Assembly: GCF_027587025.1 (NCBI RefSeq) | Contig: NZ_JAPPTI010000010.1 | Coordinates: 62,001-126,000, forward strand | Length of the DNA stretch: 64,000 nucleotides | Direction of reading: 5' to 3' | Origin: Vibrio sp. LaRot3 | GTDB lineage: Bacteria > Pseudomonadota > Gammaproteobacteria > Enterobacterales > Vibrionaceae | Part shown: piece by piece, positions 49,577-58,567 of the stretch | Position numbering within the stretch: position 1 is the stretch's first letter | Layout of the letters: each line of letters begins with the position of its first letter | Program-made: the position numbers and the translations under genes | Notes under the pieces: generated by a model | The model's input: only the letters and a program-made list of their open reading frames with translations | Told to the model about the DNA's origin: nothing | Database searches by the model: none

Positions 49577-49682
49577 ACAATATGGTTTCTTTATTTGGTT
49601 AACGGGCGGTAACAACTTAAGCCTTTCACATGGTTAAATTGCGATCAAATGGTTAACTTGAGTTAAAGAAATGGTATATATT

Positions 49683-49711
49683 CAAAGGGATGCTTCGGCA
49701 TCCCTTTTTTC
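49683..49711 (+). terminator. Terminator of oadGAB
   Basis: AAAGGGATGC pairs with GCATCCCTTT across a TTCG tetraloop, then TTT. It is 107 bases after oadB and 20 bases ahead of the next gene. Confidence 0.9.
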
Positions 49712-49730
49712 ATCAATAAGGATCATTGCC

Positions 49731-50681
49731 ATGGAAAACAAACAAATCGTCATCACTCAATTTGGTCAGCCAGATGTGCTAGCCATTCAATCGAGTCACG
49801 TACCGGAGCCGAAAGAGGGTGAAGTCGTGGTAAAAGTGGCGTTTGCAGGTGTGAACCCGATTGATGTAAAAACACGAGCAGGCCTTGGCTGGGCCGCCGC
49901 TCAAAATAAAGATAACCTACCTTGGGCACTCGGTTATGACATTGCTGGTGAAGTACTGACAACTGGGGCTGGTGTAGAGAAACTTGAAGCTGGTGATAAA
50001 GTGGCAGGCTTTGTAGGGTTCCCCCTTGTTGGTGGGGGTTACAGTCAATATATCTCGGTACCTGAATCTGCGCTAAGCTTAGTACCCTCTTCAATTACTC
50101 TAGAAGCCGCTGCTGCGCTTCCTTTAGCTGGGCAAACGGCCATTCAAGCACTAGATAAAGTGTTCATTGCCGAAGGTCAGCGTGTGCTTATACTTGCAGG
50201 GGCTGGCGGTGTAGGCCATATCGCCGTTCAGTTAGCTGTTGCTGCTAAAGCTGAGGTGTTTACTACCTGCGGTGAAGACAACTTGGACTATATGGCGACA
50301 CTAGGCGCTCACGCAATTAACTACCACTTTGCTCCTGCTTCAGAAAGGGTTGAAGAGGTGGACGTGCTTATTGATTTAGTCGGTGGTGATGTTGCTCTCG
50401 ATGCCCTCAAATGTTTAAAAGATGGCGCTAAAGTGGTGACAGTGCCGACGTTGTCAGCTGAATTGATATGTGAGAAAGCCAAACTGTTAGGGTTTGAAGC
50501 GACAGGTATGCTGGTCGATCCAAACAAAGAGCAAATGGATGCCTTGCTGTATATGGTCAGTATTGGCTTACTAAAGACTGAAATATTTAAAGTGTATCCT
50601 TTTGAGCAAGTTGTTGATGCACATATTCAAATTGAAACAGGTCACACAAGAGGAAAGATTTTGTTGGATATGCAATGCTAG
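49731..50681 (+). CDS. NADP-dependent quinone oxidoreductase-like MDR protein
   Basis: 316 residues from the ATG at 49731, with AAGGAT before it. Zinc-free medium-chain reductase: catalytic-fold start GVNPIDVKTRAGLGW, GYDIAGEV, LPLAGQTAIQAL, nucleotide-binding LILAGAGGVGHIAVQLA (about 150). It probably reduces quinones or activated alkenes with NADPH; substrate unknown. Its end overlaps the next gene's start. Confidence 0.9.
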   Translation: MENKQIVITQFGQPDVLAIQSSHVPEPKEGEVVVKVAFAGVNPIDVKTRAGLGWAAAQNKDNLPWALGYDIAGEVLTTGAGVEKLEAGDKVAGFVGFPLVGGGYSQYISVPESALSLVPSSITLEAAAALPLAGQTAIQALDKVFIAEGQRVLILAGAGGVGHIAVQLAVAAKAEVFTTCGEDNLDYMATLGAHAINYHFAPASERVEEVDVLIDLVGGDVALDALKCLKDGAKVVTVPTLSAELICEKAKLLGFEATGMLVDPNKEQMDALLYMVSIGLLKTEIFKVYPFEQVVDAHIQIETGHTRGKILLDMQC

Positions 50682-51136
50682 AAACGTTTAACACTGCGTT
50701 TCAATCTATCGCGTTATGGTTTTCTGATTCTGCTTTATGGGTGTTATTTCTTAGTGGTTTCCTCAGTGCAACCTTATTACCCGGAGGTTCAGAGGCGGGT
50801 TTACTTGCTACTCTGAGCCTTAGTCAATATTCTGTCACATCTATCATACTTGCCGCCACCATCGGAAATACCCTCGGTGGCTTGACTAACTATGCCATTG
50901 GACTTTGGCTACCAAATCGAACTCATGATAAAAAACAGGGTCATAGAGCCATACAGTGGTTAAAACGATACGGTTATTGGTCACTGTTATTGAGCTGGTT
51001 ACCTGTGATTGGTGACCCTCTTTGTTTAGCAGCGGGCTGGTTAAGGATGACATTTTGGCCATCTTTTTGGCTAATTTTGCTAGGAAAACTGGCTCGCTAC
51101 TTGCTACTTACTGCACTGTTTTACGGTTTTTTCTAA
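50675..51136 (+). CDS. yqaA: YqaA-family (DedA/SNARE-associated) membrane protein
   Basis: 153 residues with about four membrane helices. Starts MLETFNTAFQSIALWFSDSA; the core FLSATLLPGGSEAGLLATL and YGYWSLLLSWLPVIGDPLCLAAGWLRM resemble DedA/VTT-domain flippases of polyprenyl or lipid carriers. Role not known for YqaA itself. Overlaps the oxidoreductase by seven bases and is followed by the M16 gene. Confidence 0.85.
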   Translation: MLETFNTAFQSIALWFSDSALWVLFLSGFLSATLLPGGSEAGLLATLSLSQYSVTSIILAATIGNTLGGLTNYAIGLWLPNRTHDKKQGHRAIQWLKRYGYWSLLLSWLPVIGDPLCLAAGWLRMTFWPSFWLILLGKLARYLLLTALFYGFF

Positions 51137-51145
51137 GGAATTGTG

Positions 51146-54004
51146 ATGAGAAAAATCTGGTTTGGCGCACTATCTCTTGCCATTTTGGGTGGATGTTCTG
51201 CCTATATCGACTACGACGTACCGTTTTTTTCTTCTCTACCACAAGGGGTTACCTTGGTAGAGGAGGTAGAAGCTCAGCCAGGTAAGGCCACGATTCCTTA
51301 CAGTAAATACCAATTAGAAAATGGACTCACCGTCATATTATCACCGGATCATTCTGATCCATTGGTGCATCTTGATGTCACTTATCACGTAGGCTCGGCT
51401 CGAGAGGAAATTGGTAAATCAGGTTTTGCGCATTTCTTTGAACATATGATGTTCCAAGGCAGTGAACATGTGGGTGATCAAGAACACTTCCGTTTGATCA
51501 CTGAAGCGGGTGGTCGACTCAATGGTACGACTAACCGCGATCGCACAAACTACTTTGAAACTGTGCCGGCTAATCAGCTAGAAAAAATGTTGTGGCTAGA
51601 GTCAGATCGTATGGGGTATCTGCTTGATGCGGTATCACAGAGAAAATTCGAAGTGCAGCGCGACACGGTCAAGAACGAACGTGCGCAAAATTACGATAAC
51701 CGTCCGTATGGTTTGATTTGGGAGAAAATGGGCGAAGCCATGTACCCAGAAGGTCACCCTTATTCGTGGCAAACCATCGGTTATGTAGAAGATCTTGATC
51801 GAGTTGACGTGAACGATCTAAAAGCCTTTTTCCTTCGTTGGTACGGACCAAACAATGCTGTGCTTACCATTGGTGGTGACATCGATGTTGATCAAACCTT
51901 GGAGTGGATCAGTAAATACTTCGCTCCAATTCCGCGTGGGCCGGAAGTGGAACGCGCAGCTAAACAACCTGTCACGCTTGAACGTGATAAATTTGTCACC
52001 CTTGAAGACCGAATTCGCCAACCTATGGTGGTTTTGGGCTGGCCAACAGAATATCGCGGCCATGAGTCGCAGCTTGCGTTGAATGCGCTCGCCACTCAGC
52101 TTGGTGACGGCGCAAACTCAATGCTGTATCAAAATCTAGTGAAAACTGAAAAAGCGTTAGATGTTGGTGCATTTCAAGATTGTTCAGAACTGGCTTGTGC
52201 TTTCTACGTTTATGCGATGGCACCATCCGGTGACAAGGCCGGTCTGAAGGCTCTCTATGATGACATCATGAAGACGCTGGCTGAGTTTGAACAACATGGC
52301 ATTAGCCAACAGCGTCTAGATCAAATCATCGGCGTAGCCGAGGCGGATTCAGTATTCGCACTGCAAAGTGTTGAAGGTAAAGTGACGCAATTGGCGTCAA
52401 ATGAAACTTTTTTTGCTCAGCCAGATCGTCTTCAATCACAGTTGGATCGTCTTAAGGCTGTAACACCGCAATCCGTGATGCAAGCTTATAAGCAATATGT
52501 TAACGGACACCATAAAGTGACGTTGAGCGTTGTGCCTACCGGGCAAACGCAATTAGCGGCGGCAACCGCTGATTTTGTTACGCCAGCGCGTCGTCTGCCT
52601 GTTTACAGCAAAGTCTCAGATCAAGATCTAGAATACCGACGCCCAGTAGACAGTTTTGACCGTTCCGTTATGCCTGAAATTGCTCAGGGCGTTCAAGCTC
52701 ATATGCCTGAGTTGTATCGTATGTTCTTCGATAATGGCGTCGAGTTGCTAGGTACGGTGAGCAGCGAAACACCAACGGTGCAGCTTGATATTCGATTCCC
52801 TGCGGGTGAGCGTTATGTGCAATCAGGGAAAGAAGGCTTAGCCAACCTTACCGCGGCGTTGTTACAAGAAGGTTCAGAGCATTCAACCTTAGAAGAGCTG
52901 CATGCAAGGATGGATCAGCTAGGTAGTAAAGTATCGGTGAATGCCGGTAACTACACGACGTCGGTTATGGTTTCTAGCTTAGAGAAAAACTTACCTCAAA
53001 CGCTAGCCATTGTTGAAGAAGTACTATTTGCACCAGCCTTCAAGCAAGATGATTTCGACCGTATTAAAAAGCAGATGCTTGAAGGCATGATGTATCAACA
53101 TCAAAAGCCAAGTTGGTTGGCGTCACAAGCTACCCGTCAGGTGTTGTTTGGTAATACGATTTATCAGCGCTCCGGTGAGGGCTCTCTTTCGTCTCTAGAA
53201 TCACTAACGTTGGATGATGTGAAGCAGTTTTACCGTCAACACTATACTCCACAGGGCGCACAGGTTGTGGTTGTGGGAGATATCTCTAAGCAAGAGGTCA
53301 CTAAGCAGTTAGCCTTCATTCAGCAATGGCAAGGGGAAACTGCGCCACTGCTGCGAGCAGAGACACTACCTGAGCTAGGTAAGCAAAAAATCTACTTGGT
53401 GAATAAGCCACATTCACCACAAAGTATCGTGCGTTTTGTGCGACAAGGCTTACCTTTTGACGCAACGGGTGAGGCGTATTTGACACAACTTGCTAATTTT
53501 AATTTGGCGGGTAACTTCAATAGCCGTATGAACCAAAACTTGCGTGAAGATAAAGGCTATACCTACGGTGCTGGTGGCTATTTAGCTGCGAATAGAGAAA
53601 TCGGTGCTTTAGTCTTCTCAGCTCAGGTTCGTGCTAATGCGACTTTGCCTTCGATTATCGAGATGCAGAAAGAGCTGACGGAATACAGTGCATCAGGGAT
53701 GACGAATAAGGAACTCGATTTTTTGAAATTGGCGGTTGGCCAGCAAGATGCACTTAAGTATGAAACCCCAGGACAGAAAACTCATCTATTGGGGAGTATC
53801 TTATCGTACAGTCTTGATGAAGATTATTTGCAGCAACGTAATGAAATTGTTGATACTGTAGATAGAAACGTACTTAATGGCTTATCGAAAAAATGGTTTG
53901 ACCCAAGCCAGTATCAGATTATCGTAGTGGGTGACGCTCAAAGCTTAAAGCCTCAACTAGAAACGTTAAACATTCCTGTGGAAGAGCTTGAAATTGTCCA
54001 TTAG
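51146..54004 (+). CDS. M16-family zinc metalloprotease, lipoprotein
   Basis: 952 residues from the ATG at 51146 (AAGGA seven bases upstream; an overlapping GTG three bases earlier is less likely). Lipobox ILGGC, Cys17, then a pitrilysin-type two-half protein. The N-half has the inverted zinc motif HFFEH (96-100) and later NDL..FF.RWYGPNNA. The C-half starts near 520, and its equivalent site reads GLANLTAALLQEGS, so it is catalytically dead as usual in this family. It should cleave short peptides in the periplasm, anchored to a membrane. Confidence 0.93.
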   Translation: MRKIWFGALSLAILGGCSAYIDYDVPFFSSLPQGVTLVEEVEAQPGKATIPYSKYQLENGLTVILSPDHSDPLVHLDVTYHVGSAREEIGKSGFAHFFEHMMFQGSEHVGDQEHFRLITEAGGRLNGTTNRDRTNYFETVPANQLEKMLWLESDRMGYLLDAVSQRKFEVQRDTVKNERAQNYDNRPYGLIWEKMGEAMYPEGHPYSWQTIGYVEDLDRVDVNDLKAFFLRWYGPNNAVLTIGGDIDVDQTLEWISKYFAPIPRGPEVERAAKQPVTLERDKFVTLEDRIRQPMVVLGWPTEYRGHESQLALNALATQLGDGANSMLYQNLVKTEKALDVGAFQDCSELACAFYVYAMAPSGDKAGLKALYDDIMKTLAEFEQHGISQQRLDQIIGVAEADSVFALQSVEGKVTQLASNETFFAQPDRLQSQLDRLKAVTPQSVMQAYKQYVNGHHKVTLSVVPTGQTQLAAATADFVTPARRLPVYSKVSDQDLEYRRPVDSFDRSVMPEIAQGVQAHMPELYRMFFDNGVELLGTVSSETPTVQLDIRFPAGERYVQSGKEGLANLTAALLQEGSEHSTLEELHARMDQLGSKVSVNAGNYTTSVMVSSLEKNLPQTLAIVEEVLFAPAFKQDDFDRIKKQMLEGMMYQHQKPSWLASQATRQVLFGNTIYQRSGEGSLSSLESLTLDDVKQFYRQHYTPQGAQVVVVGDISKQEVTKQLAFIQQWQGETAPLLRAETLPELGKQKIYLVNKPHSPQSIVRFVRQGLPFDATGEAYLTQLANFNLAGNFNSRMNQNLREDKGYTYGAGGYLAANREIGALVFSAQVRANATLPSIIEMQKELTEYSASGMTNKELDFLKLAVGQQDALKYETPGQKTHLLGSILSYSLDEDYLQQRNEIVDTVDRNVLNGLSKKWFDPSQYQIIVVGDAQSLKPQLETLNIPVEELEIVH

Positions 54005-54027
54005 AGGACACATAAATTAGAGTATTG

Positions 54028-54062
54028 AACTGGGTAACGTCATCGTTACCCAGTCGTTATTA
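54028..54062 (+). terminator. Terminator after the M16 gene
   Basis: ACTGGGTAACG and CGTTACCCAGT form an 11-bp stem with a 4-base loop, followed by CGTTATTATT. Confidence 0.82.
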
Positions 54063-54115
54063 TTAAGCCAGTTCTTTGATATGCAAATAGAACAATAAAC
54101 ATAGGCGACTTCATT

Positions 54116-55681
54116 TTGACAGATTTTGCTGCGCGATTAGAGCGAGTATCACGTAATCCCGAAGTATTTAAGAACTTTGGTCGTGGTGTAGAAAGAGAAA
54201 CCCTTCGTTATCAACAAAATGGCAAGCTTGCTAAGACTCCTCATCCTAAGGGCCTCGGTTCTGCTTACGCTAACGAATGGATTACTACAGATTTTGCTGA
54301 ATCTCTGCTCGAGTTTATTACTCCAGTATCACAAGACATCGATACCTTGGTCGCTCAGTTAGAAGACATCCACCATTTCACGCAAACTCAACTAGGCGAA
54401 GAGAAGCTTTGGCCTCTTTCTATGCCTTGTTACGTTGAAGATGAAGATGACATTACTCTTGCTCAATACGGCACGTCAAATTCCGGAAAGATGAAAACCC
54501 TTTACCGTGAAGGCTTAAAACGCCGCTACGGTAGCTTAATGCAGATTATTTCGGGCGTTCATTTCAATTTCTCATTCCCTGATTCATTTTGGGATGGTTT
54601 ATACGGCGAACAAGATGAGTCATCTCGCCAAGCGGCTAAGTCTGAAGGCTACTTTGCGCTGATTCGTAACTACTACCGTTTTGGTTGGCTGATCCCGTTC
54701 TTCTTTGGTGCATCTCCAGCATTATGTCCATCGTTTATTAAAGGACGTGATACGAAGTTACCGTTTGAAAATATCGGTTCGACGTTATTCTTGCCAAAGG
54801 CGACCTCACTACGCTTGAGTGACTTGGGTTACACCAACAGCGCACAGAGTGTGCTAAAGATTGGCTTCAACAGCATCGAGCAATACTTAGAGGGTTTGAA
54901 CCAAGCGATTCGAACTCCTTCTGAAGAGTTTGCTGAAATTGGCGTTAAAGTAGATGGTGAATACCATCAACTAAACAGTAATGTTCTACAAATTGAAAAC
55001 GAATTGTATGCGCCAATTCGACCTAAACGCGTAGCGAAAAATGGCGAAAAACCGTCAGAAGCGCTGGCTCGTGGTGGCGTTGAATATATTGAAGTTCGCT
55101 CATTAGATGTAAACCCGTATAGCTCGATTGGTATCGATAAAGATCAAATTCGATTCTTAGATTTGTTCCTAGCATGGGCTGCACTGACTGATTCTGAGCC
55201 GATGGATTTCTGCGAGCAGGCATGCTGGCGAGAAAACTGGAATAAAGTGATCAGTGAAGGTCGCACTCCAGGCTTAGAGCTACAGATTGGCTGTAAAGGT
55301 GAAGTGCTTACGCTGCAAGCGTGGGCGAAACGTGTATTTGACGAGTTGACGCAAGTGGCCGTTAAGATGGACGAAGCTTTGGGTGGTAATGAATACCAGC
55401 AAGCATGCCGTAAGCTAGTAAATTGGATTGATAATCCAGAACTGACTATCTCGGGTCAATTACTTGAAGATACCAAGCGACTTGGTGGTTTAGGCGCTTT
55501 AGGTTGTGAGTTTGGTAAAGAGTACCGATTGAAGCATCTAGAACACCAGTATCGTATCTACACAAAAGAACTTATGGAACAAGAAGCTTCTCGTTCTGTT
55601 GATGCTCAAGCAGCACAAGAGCAGTCAGATACATTAAGCTTTGATGATTTCTTAGCTCAGTACTTTTCATACTTGAAGTAG
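54116..55681 (+). CDS. gshA: Glutamate-cysteine ligase
   Basis: 521 residues, starting at TTG (54116), read as Met; E. coli gshA also uses TTG, which keeps GSH synthesis low. First step of glutathione synthesis. Motifs: [10 protein letters not shown] near residue 23, [28 protein letters not shown] (catalytic core) and [13 protein letters not shown]. The monofunctional (proteobacterial) type. The ribosome-binding site is weak (AGGCGAC, about 10 bases away). Confidence 0.95.
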   Translation: MTDFAARLERVSRNPEVFKNFGRGVERETLRYQQNGKLAKTPHPKGLGSAYANEWITTDFAESLLEFITPVSQDIDTLVAQLEDIHHFTQTQLGEEKLWPLSMPCYVEDEDDITLAQYGTSNSGKMKTLYREGLKRRYGSLMQIISGVHFNFSFPDSFWDGLYGEQDESSRQAAKSEGYFALIRNYYRFGWLIPFFFGASPALCPSFIKGRDTKLPFENIGSTLFLPKATSLRLSDLGYTNSAQSVLKIGFNSIEQYLEGLNQAIRTPSEEFAEIGVKVDGEYHQLNSNVLQIENELYAPIRPKRVAKNGEKPSEALARGGVEYIEVRSLDVNPYSSIGIDKDQIRFLDLFLAWAALTDSEPMDFCEQACWRENWNKVISEGRTPGLELQIGCKGEVLTLQAWAKRVFDELTQVAVKMDEALGGNEYQQACRKLVNWIDNPELTISGQLLEDTKRLGGLGALGCEFGKEYRLKHLEHQYRIYTKELMEQEASRSVDAQAAQEQSDTLSFDDFLAQYFSYLK

Positions 55682-55687
55682 CCATCA

Positions 55688-56299
55688 ATGAAAATAGAAA
55701 GGACTCTAGCAGTATCACTTCTTTTGGCGGTCGTAGGGCTAACAGGCTGTGCGACTCCGCCACCTGCGCGTCAAGATAACATTTGCGAAATCTTTCGTGA
55801 GAACCCTGATTGGTATGACGATGCCGTCGATATGCAAGAAGAGTGGGGCACGCCCATTAATATTGCCATGGCATTTGTGAAACAAGAAAGCAGCTTCCGT
55901 CATGATGCGAGACCACCTAAAGATTACATTTTAGGTATTATCCCTTGGGGGCGCGTGAGCAGCGCTTATGGTTATGCTCAAGCACAAGATCCCGCATGGG
56001 AAGACTTTCAAAAAGCGACTAACCACGGTGGTTCAAGAACCAGTTTTGATGACTCGCTGATGTTTATTGGTTGGTACACCACAGAGACGCATAAGCAGCT
56101 GGGAATTTCTAAATGGGACCCATATAATCAATATCTTGCTTACCATGAAGGAAGAGGCGGATATAAGCGCAAAACATACCAAGGTAAGCCGTCGCTGATT
56201 AAAATCGCGCGCAAAGTAGAGCAGCAAGCAAAGGATTATGGTTGGCAGCTAAAACAGTGCCGCCAAGAGTTGGAAAACAATAGCAGTTGGTTCTTCTAG
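55688..56299 (+). CDS. Lysozyme-like (SLT-fold) lipoprotein
   Basis: 203 residues with lipobox LTGC (Cys21) after a signal peptide. [20 protein letters not shown] carries a Glu in the position of the catalytic Glu of family 1 transglycosylases, and [13 protein letters not shown] and [13 protein letters not shown] follow. It looks like a membrane-bound peptidoglycan lytic enzyme or its inactive relative; function is not proven. The gap to gshA is six bases, and its end lies 38 bases before luxS, so it may be co-transcribed with both. Confidence 0.85.
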   Translation: MKIERTLAVSLLLAVVGLTGCATPPPARQDNICEIFRENPDWYDDAVDMQEEWGTPINIAMAFVKQESSFRHDARPPKDYILGIIPWGRVSSAYGYAQAQDPAWEDFQKATNHGGSRTSFDDSLMFIGWYTTETHKQLGISKWDPYNQYLAYHEGRGGYKRKTYQGKPSLIKIARKVEQQAKDYGWQLKQCRQELENNSSWFF

Positions 56300-56337
56300 C
56301 AACACTAATGTTGTTAGAAAACGGCAGGAGAGGGAAT

Positions 56338-56856
56338 ATGCCACTATTAGATAGTTTTACCGTTGATCACACTAGAATGAACGCCCCAGCAGTTCGCGTT
56401 GCCAAAACAATGAAGACACCGAAAGGGGATGTTATTACGGTATTTGATCTACGTTTTACCGCGCCCAATAAGGATATTTTGTCAGAACGTGGTATCCATA
56501 CTTTGGAGCACTTATACGCTGGTTTCATGCGTAAACACCTTAATGGTGATGCGATTGAAATCATTGATATTTCACCAATGGGCTGCCGTACCGGTTTTTA
56601 TATGAGCTTGATTGGTACGCCGCAAGAGCAACAAGTCGCGGATGCTTGGCTCGCTGCGATGCAAGATGTGCTAAAAGTAGAGAGCCAGAACAAAATCCCT
56701 GAGCTAAACGAATATCAATGTGGCACTGCCGCGATGCATTCATTGGATGAAGCGAAGCAAATCGCGCAAGCTATTCTCGATGCTGGGATTGCCGTCAATA
56801 AAAATGAAGACTTAGCCTTACCCGCAGAGATGCTGAAAGAGTTAAGTATCGATTAA
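56338..56856 (+). CDS. luxS: S-ribosylhomocysteine lyase, AI-2 synthase
   Basis: 172 residues from the ATG at 56338, preceded by AGGAGAGGG. Splits S-ribosylhomocysteine to homocysteine and DPD, precursor of the Vibrio autoinducer AI-2. Metal site: HTLEHLYAG (His-x3-His) and Cys in [12 protein letters not shown]; catalytic Cys84-type in MGCRTGF. It ends the gshA-lipoprotein-luxS run and closely matches V. cholerae and V. harveyi LuxS. Confidence 0.98.
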   Translation: MPLLDSFTVDHTRMNAPAVRVAKTMKTPKGDVITVFDLRFTAPNKDILSERGIHTLEHLYAGFMRKHLNGDAIEIIDISPMGCRTGFYMSLIGTPQEQQVADAWLAAMQDVLKVESQNKIPELNEYQCGTAAMHSLDEAKQIAQAILDAGIAVNKNEDLALPAEMLKELSID

Positions 56857-56858
56857 CG

Positions 56859-56888
56859 TAAAAAGGAAGGCTCAGCCTTCCTTTTTTA
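56859..56888. terminator. Bidirectional terminator between luxS and the RDD gene
   Basis: AAAAAGGAAGGCT and AGCCTTCCTTTTT are perfect complements around one C (effective loop a few bases), flanked by T-runs on both strands. Confidence 0.9.
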
Positions 56889-56904
56889 ATGGTGGGAGCT
56901 AGTG

Positions 56905-57381
56905 TTAATTCACCTTGGGTAGAACTACAATCTGAGTTTTAGCCCAAATGTCATGAAAGCCGCGCTTTTCAGGGTCGAAAGGCACCGTAAAGTTTGCTAA
57001 TCCGAAGCCAGAGGTCCCAATTCGGATTAAAGCCTGTGTAACGGTAGGTTTTGAGCCATCTTTGTTACGTAATTGGATTTTCCATGCGCGCATACCTAAT
57101 GTTTGCCCCGCACGAGTCCAAAAGAAGACAAAGAAATATATCCACACGAAGGCTAAGTAGAGAGTGTAAATAGGGCTCCATATCGGATGATTGGTGAGGA
57201 AGTCACTAACATCGAGATAAGGTGCAACAGAGATTGCATTTAGTGCGAGTAGAGCGTGCAAAATTGCAATAATGATCCCGGCAGCCATCATTTCGATGGC
57301 CAAAATTATCAAGCTGTCATAAAAAAGAGCACCTAGGCGGCGCATAAGCCCTGCTGGTGGTAGGGGCTGTGTATTTGTCAT
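56905..57381 (-). CDS. RDD family membrane protein
   Basis: 158 residues with three membrane helices. Residues 15-20 (RLGALFYDSLI) are an RDD-type start, and GQTLGMRAWKIQL is the conserved RDD end-motif region. Family function is unclear (linked to sodium/ion transport in a few cases). ATG start, convergent with luxS; the plus-strand tRNA-Leu lies upstream, divergently. Confidence 0.88.
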   Translation of the reverse strand: MTNTQPLPPAGLMRRLGALFYDSLIILAIEMMAAGIIIAILHALLALNAISVAPYLDVSDFLTNHPIWSPIYTLYLAFVWIYFFVFFWTRAGQTLGMRAWKIQLRNKDGSKPTVTQALIRIGTSGFGLANFTVPFDPEKRGFHDIWAKTQIVVLPKVN

Positions 57382-57514
57382 GGTTCAATGCCATATGTTT
57401 TGGTTTAGTCAGCAGAATAATACGCCAAACAGAGTGAGGGAAGAGAGCTTGCGCACAGCTTGCAGGTTTGTGGTGAAATAATCAGCAAACGACAACGCTT
57501 TCAATCTTTTGCAC

Positions 57515-57542
57515 TTGCACGAACTGTGTTGTTACGTATAAT
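57515..57542 (+). promoter_or_regulatory. Promoter of tRNA-Leu
   Basis: TTGCAC (57515-57520), 16-bp spacer, perfect TATAAT (57537-57542), placed 32 bases before the tRNA 5' end. A short 5' leader would be removed by RNase P. Confidence 0.75.
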
Positions 57543-57573
57543 GCCAAACATCAAAAGGCAATAGCCTAAAGAT

Positions 57574-57658
57574 GCCGGTGTGGTGAAATTGGTATACACG
57601 ACGGATTCAAAATCCGTTGCCTTCGGGCGTGGCGGTTCAAGTCCGCCCACCGGTACCA
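57574..57658 (+). tRNA. tRNA-Leu (CAA)
   Basis: 85 bases with encoded CCA. Acceptor GCCGGTG pairs with CACCGGT; D-arm AAATTGGTA type; anticodon stem-loop ACGGA-TTCAAAA-TCCGT gives CAA, reading UUG; long variable arm GCCTTCGGGC; T-arm GGCGG-TTCAAGT-CCGCC. No attachment-site copy or integrase was seen nearby. Confidence 0.95.
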
Positions 57659-57666
57659 TATTTAAA

Positions 57667-57700
57667 CAACAAAGCCTCGACGAAAGTCGGGGCTTTGTTG
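57667..57700 (+). terminator. tRNA-Leu terminator
   Basis: ACAAAGCCTCGAC and GTCGGGGCTTTGT pair around GAAA (one T.G position), followed by TGTATC. The T-run is weak. Confidence 0.7.
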
Positions 57701-58054
57701 TATCTAGAGTTTGATAATTTTAACGAGCGCTAGTGTCTCGAATGCGTAGTCCCCCCTTAATTGATGACAAATATAATTCGTAAAGGCGAAAAGCAAAACG
57801 GTGAGATTCGAATAGTTCACTCATAGCCTCTCTGTATCACTAAATAACTCTCCTCATTATTTATCTATTTAGAATTTTAAAAATCTAACTATTAAATAAA
57901 TTAGTTGTATTGGGTTATCTTGTTGTTCTAATTTATTTAACTAATGCTTTCTATTCAGAACTTATTTATTTCGAGTAATAAAAAATACTTTCCTACCACC
58001 AAGTAATACTAATTTATTTTTGATGAATAATTGAATGATGAACATTTCATAAAA
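57701..58054. other. AT-rich gene-free stretch between tRNA-Leu and the chb operon
   Basis: About 350 bases with no gene, RNA or attachment duplicate that I can support. Rich in AT, with long runs such as ATTTATCTATTTAGAATTTT. Probably upstream control DNA of the chb operon. Confidence 0.4.
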
Positions 58055-58070
58055 TGAGATTCTGTTCACG
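58055..58070 (+). promoter_or_regulatory. Putative CRP site upstream of the chb operon
   Basis: TGAGA-N6-TCACG at 58055-58070 agrees with CRP consensus TGTGA-N6-TCACA at 8 of 10 positions. It sits five bases before the LacI-type operator. Sugar PTS operons are normally CRP-activated. Confidence 0.5.
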
Positions 58071-58075
58071 ATTAA

Positions 58076-58089
58076 CGCAACCGGTTGCG
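58076..58089. promoter_or_regulatory. LacI-family operator upstream of chbB
   Basis: CGCAACCGGTTGCG is a perfect 14-bp palindrome with the central CG of LacI/GalR operators, 69 bases ahead of the chbB ATG. The LacI-type regulator at 62528 is the natural ligand (inference). The start site is not resolved; TTGATA (58109) to TTAATT are possible hexamers. Confidence 0.75.
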
Positions 58090-58158
58090 CTTTTTTGTTC
58101 TGAACAATTTTGATACAGTTTTTATTAGCTTAATTGTTAATCAAAAAGGAGCTGGGTG

Positions 58159-58464
58159 ATGAAAAAGATTTTGCTTTGTTGTAGTGCAGGTATGTCTACA
58201 AGCATGCTAGTAAAGAAAATGGAACAAGCGGCGCAAGCACGCGGCATTGTATGTGAGATCGAAGCGCTGGCAGTGAATGCCTTCAACGATGCGATCAAAG
58301 AATACGATGTGTGTTTGCTTGGCCCTCAAGTTCGTTTTCAACTTGAAGAGCTAAAGAAGGTTGCAGATGAGCACGGAAAGAACATTGCTGCTATCTCACC
58401 TCAAGATTACGGAATGATGAAAGGCGATGAAGTGCTGACACAAGCATTAGGCCTAATTAAGTAA
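58159..58464 (+). CDS. chbB: PTS chitobiose/cellobiose-type IIB component
   Basis: 101 residues from the ATG at 58159, seven bases after AAGGAG (a GTG one codon earlier is less likely). Lactose/cellobiose-family IIB: ILLCCSAGMSTSMLV, with the phospho-accepting Cys8, and LLGPQVRFQL. It receives phosphate from IIA (His) and passes it to the sugar in IIC. First gene of the operon. Confidence 0.95.
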   Translation: MKKILLCCSAGMSTSMLVKKMEQAAQARGIVCEIEALAVNAFNDAIKEYDVCLLGPQVRFQLEELKKVADEHGKNIAAISPQDYGMMKGDEVLTQALGLIK

Positions 58465-58509
58465 TCTAATTTTAATTAAATATTAAATAACAGATTAAAG
58501 AAGTGATTA

Positions 58510-58543
58510 CGCCACATTAAATTATGTGGTGTAGGGCTTTTTT
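58510..58543 (+). terminator. Hairpin with T-run between chbB and chbC
   Basis: CGCCACAT (58510-58517) and ATGTGGTG (58524-58531) form an 8-bp stem with one G.T pair; after TAGGGC there is a run of six T. Looks like a weak terminator or processing hairpin in the 94- to 103-base gap between IIB and IIC. Confidence 0.45.
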
Positions 58544-58567
58544 GTTCCAAAAATAAGGATGGACACT

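Noticed and set aside
57574..58155. Attachment site at tRNA-Leu
   Set aside because: No second copy of the tRNA 3' end and no integrase were found in the window.
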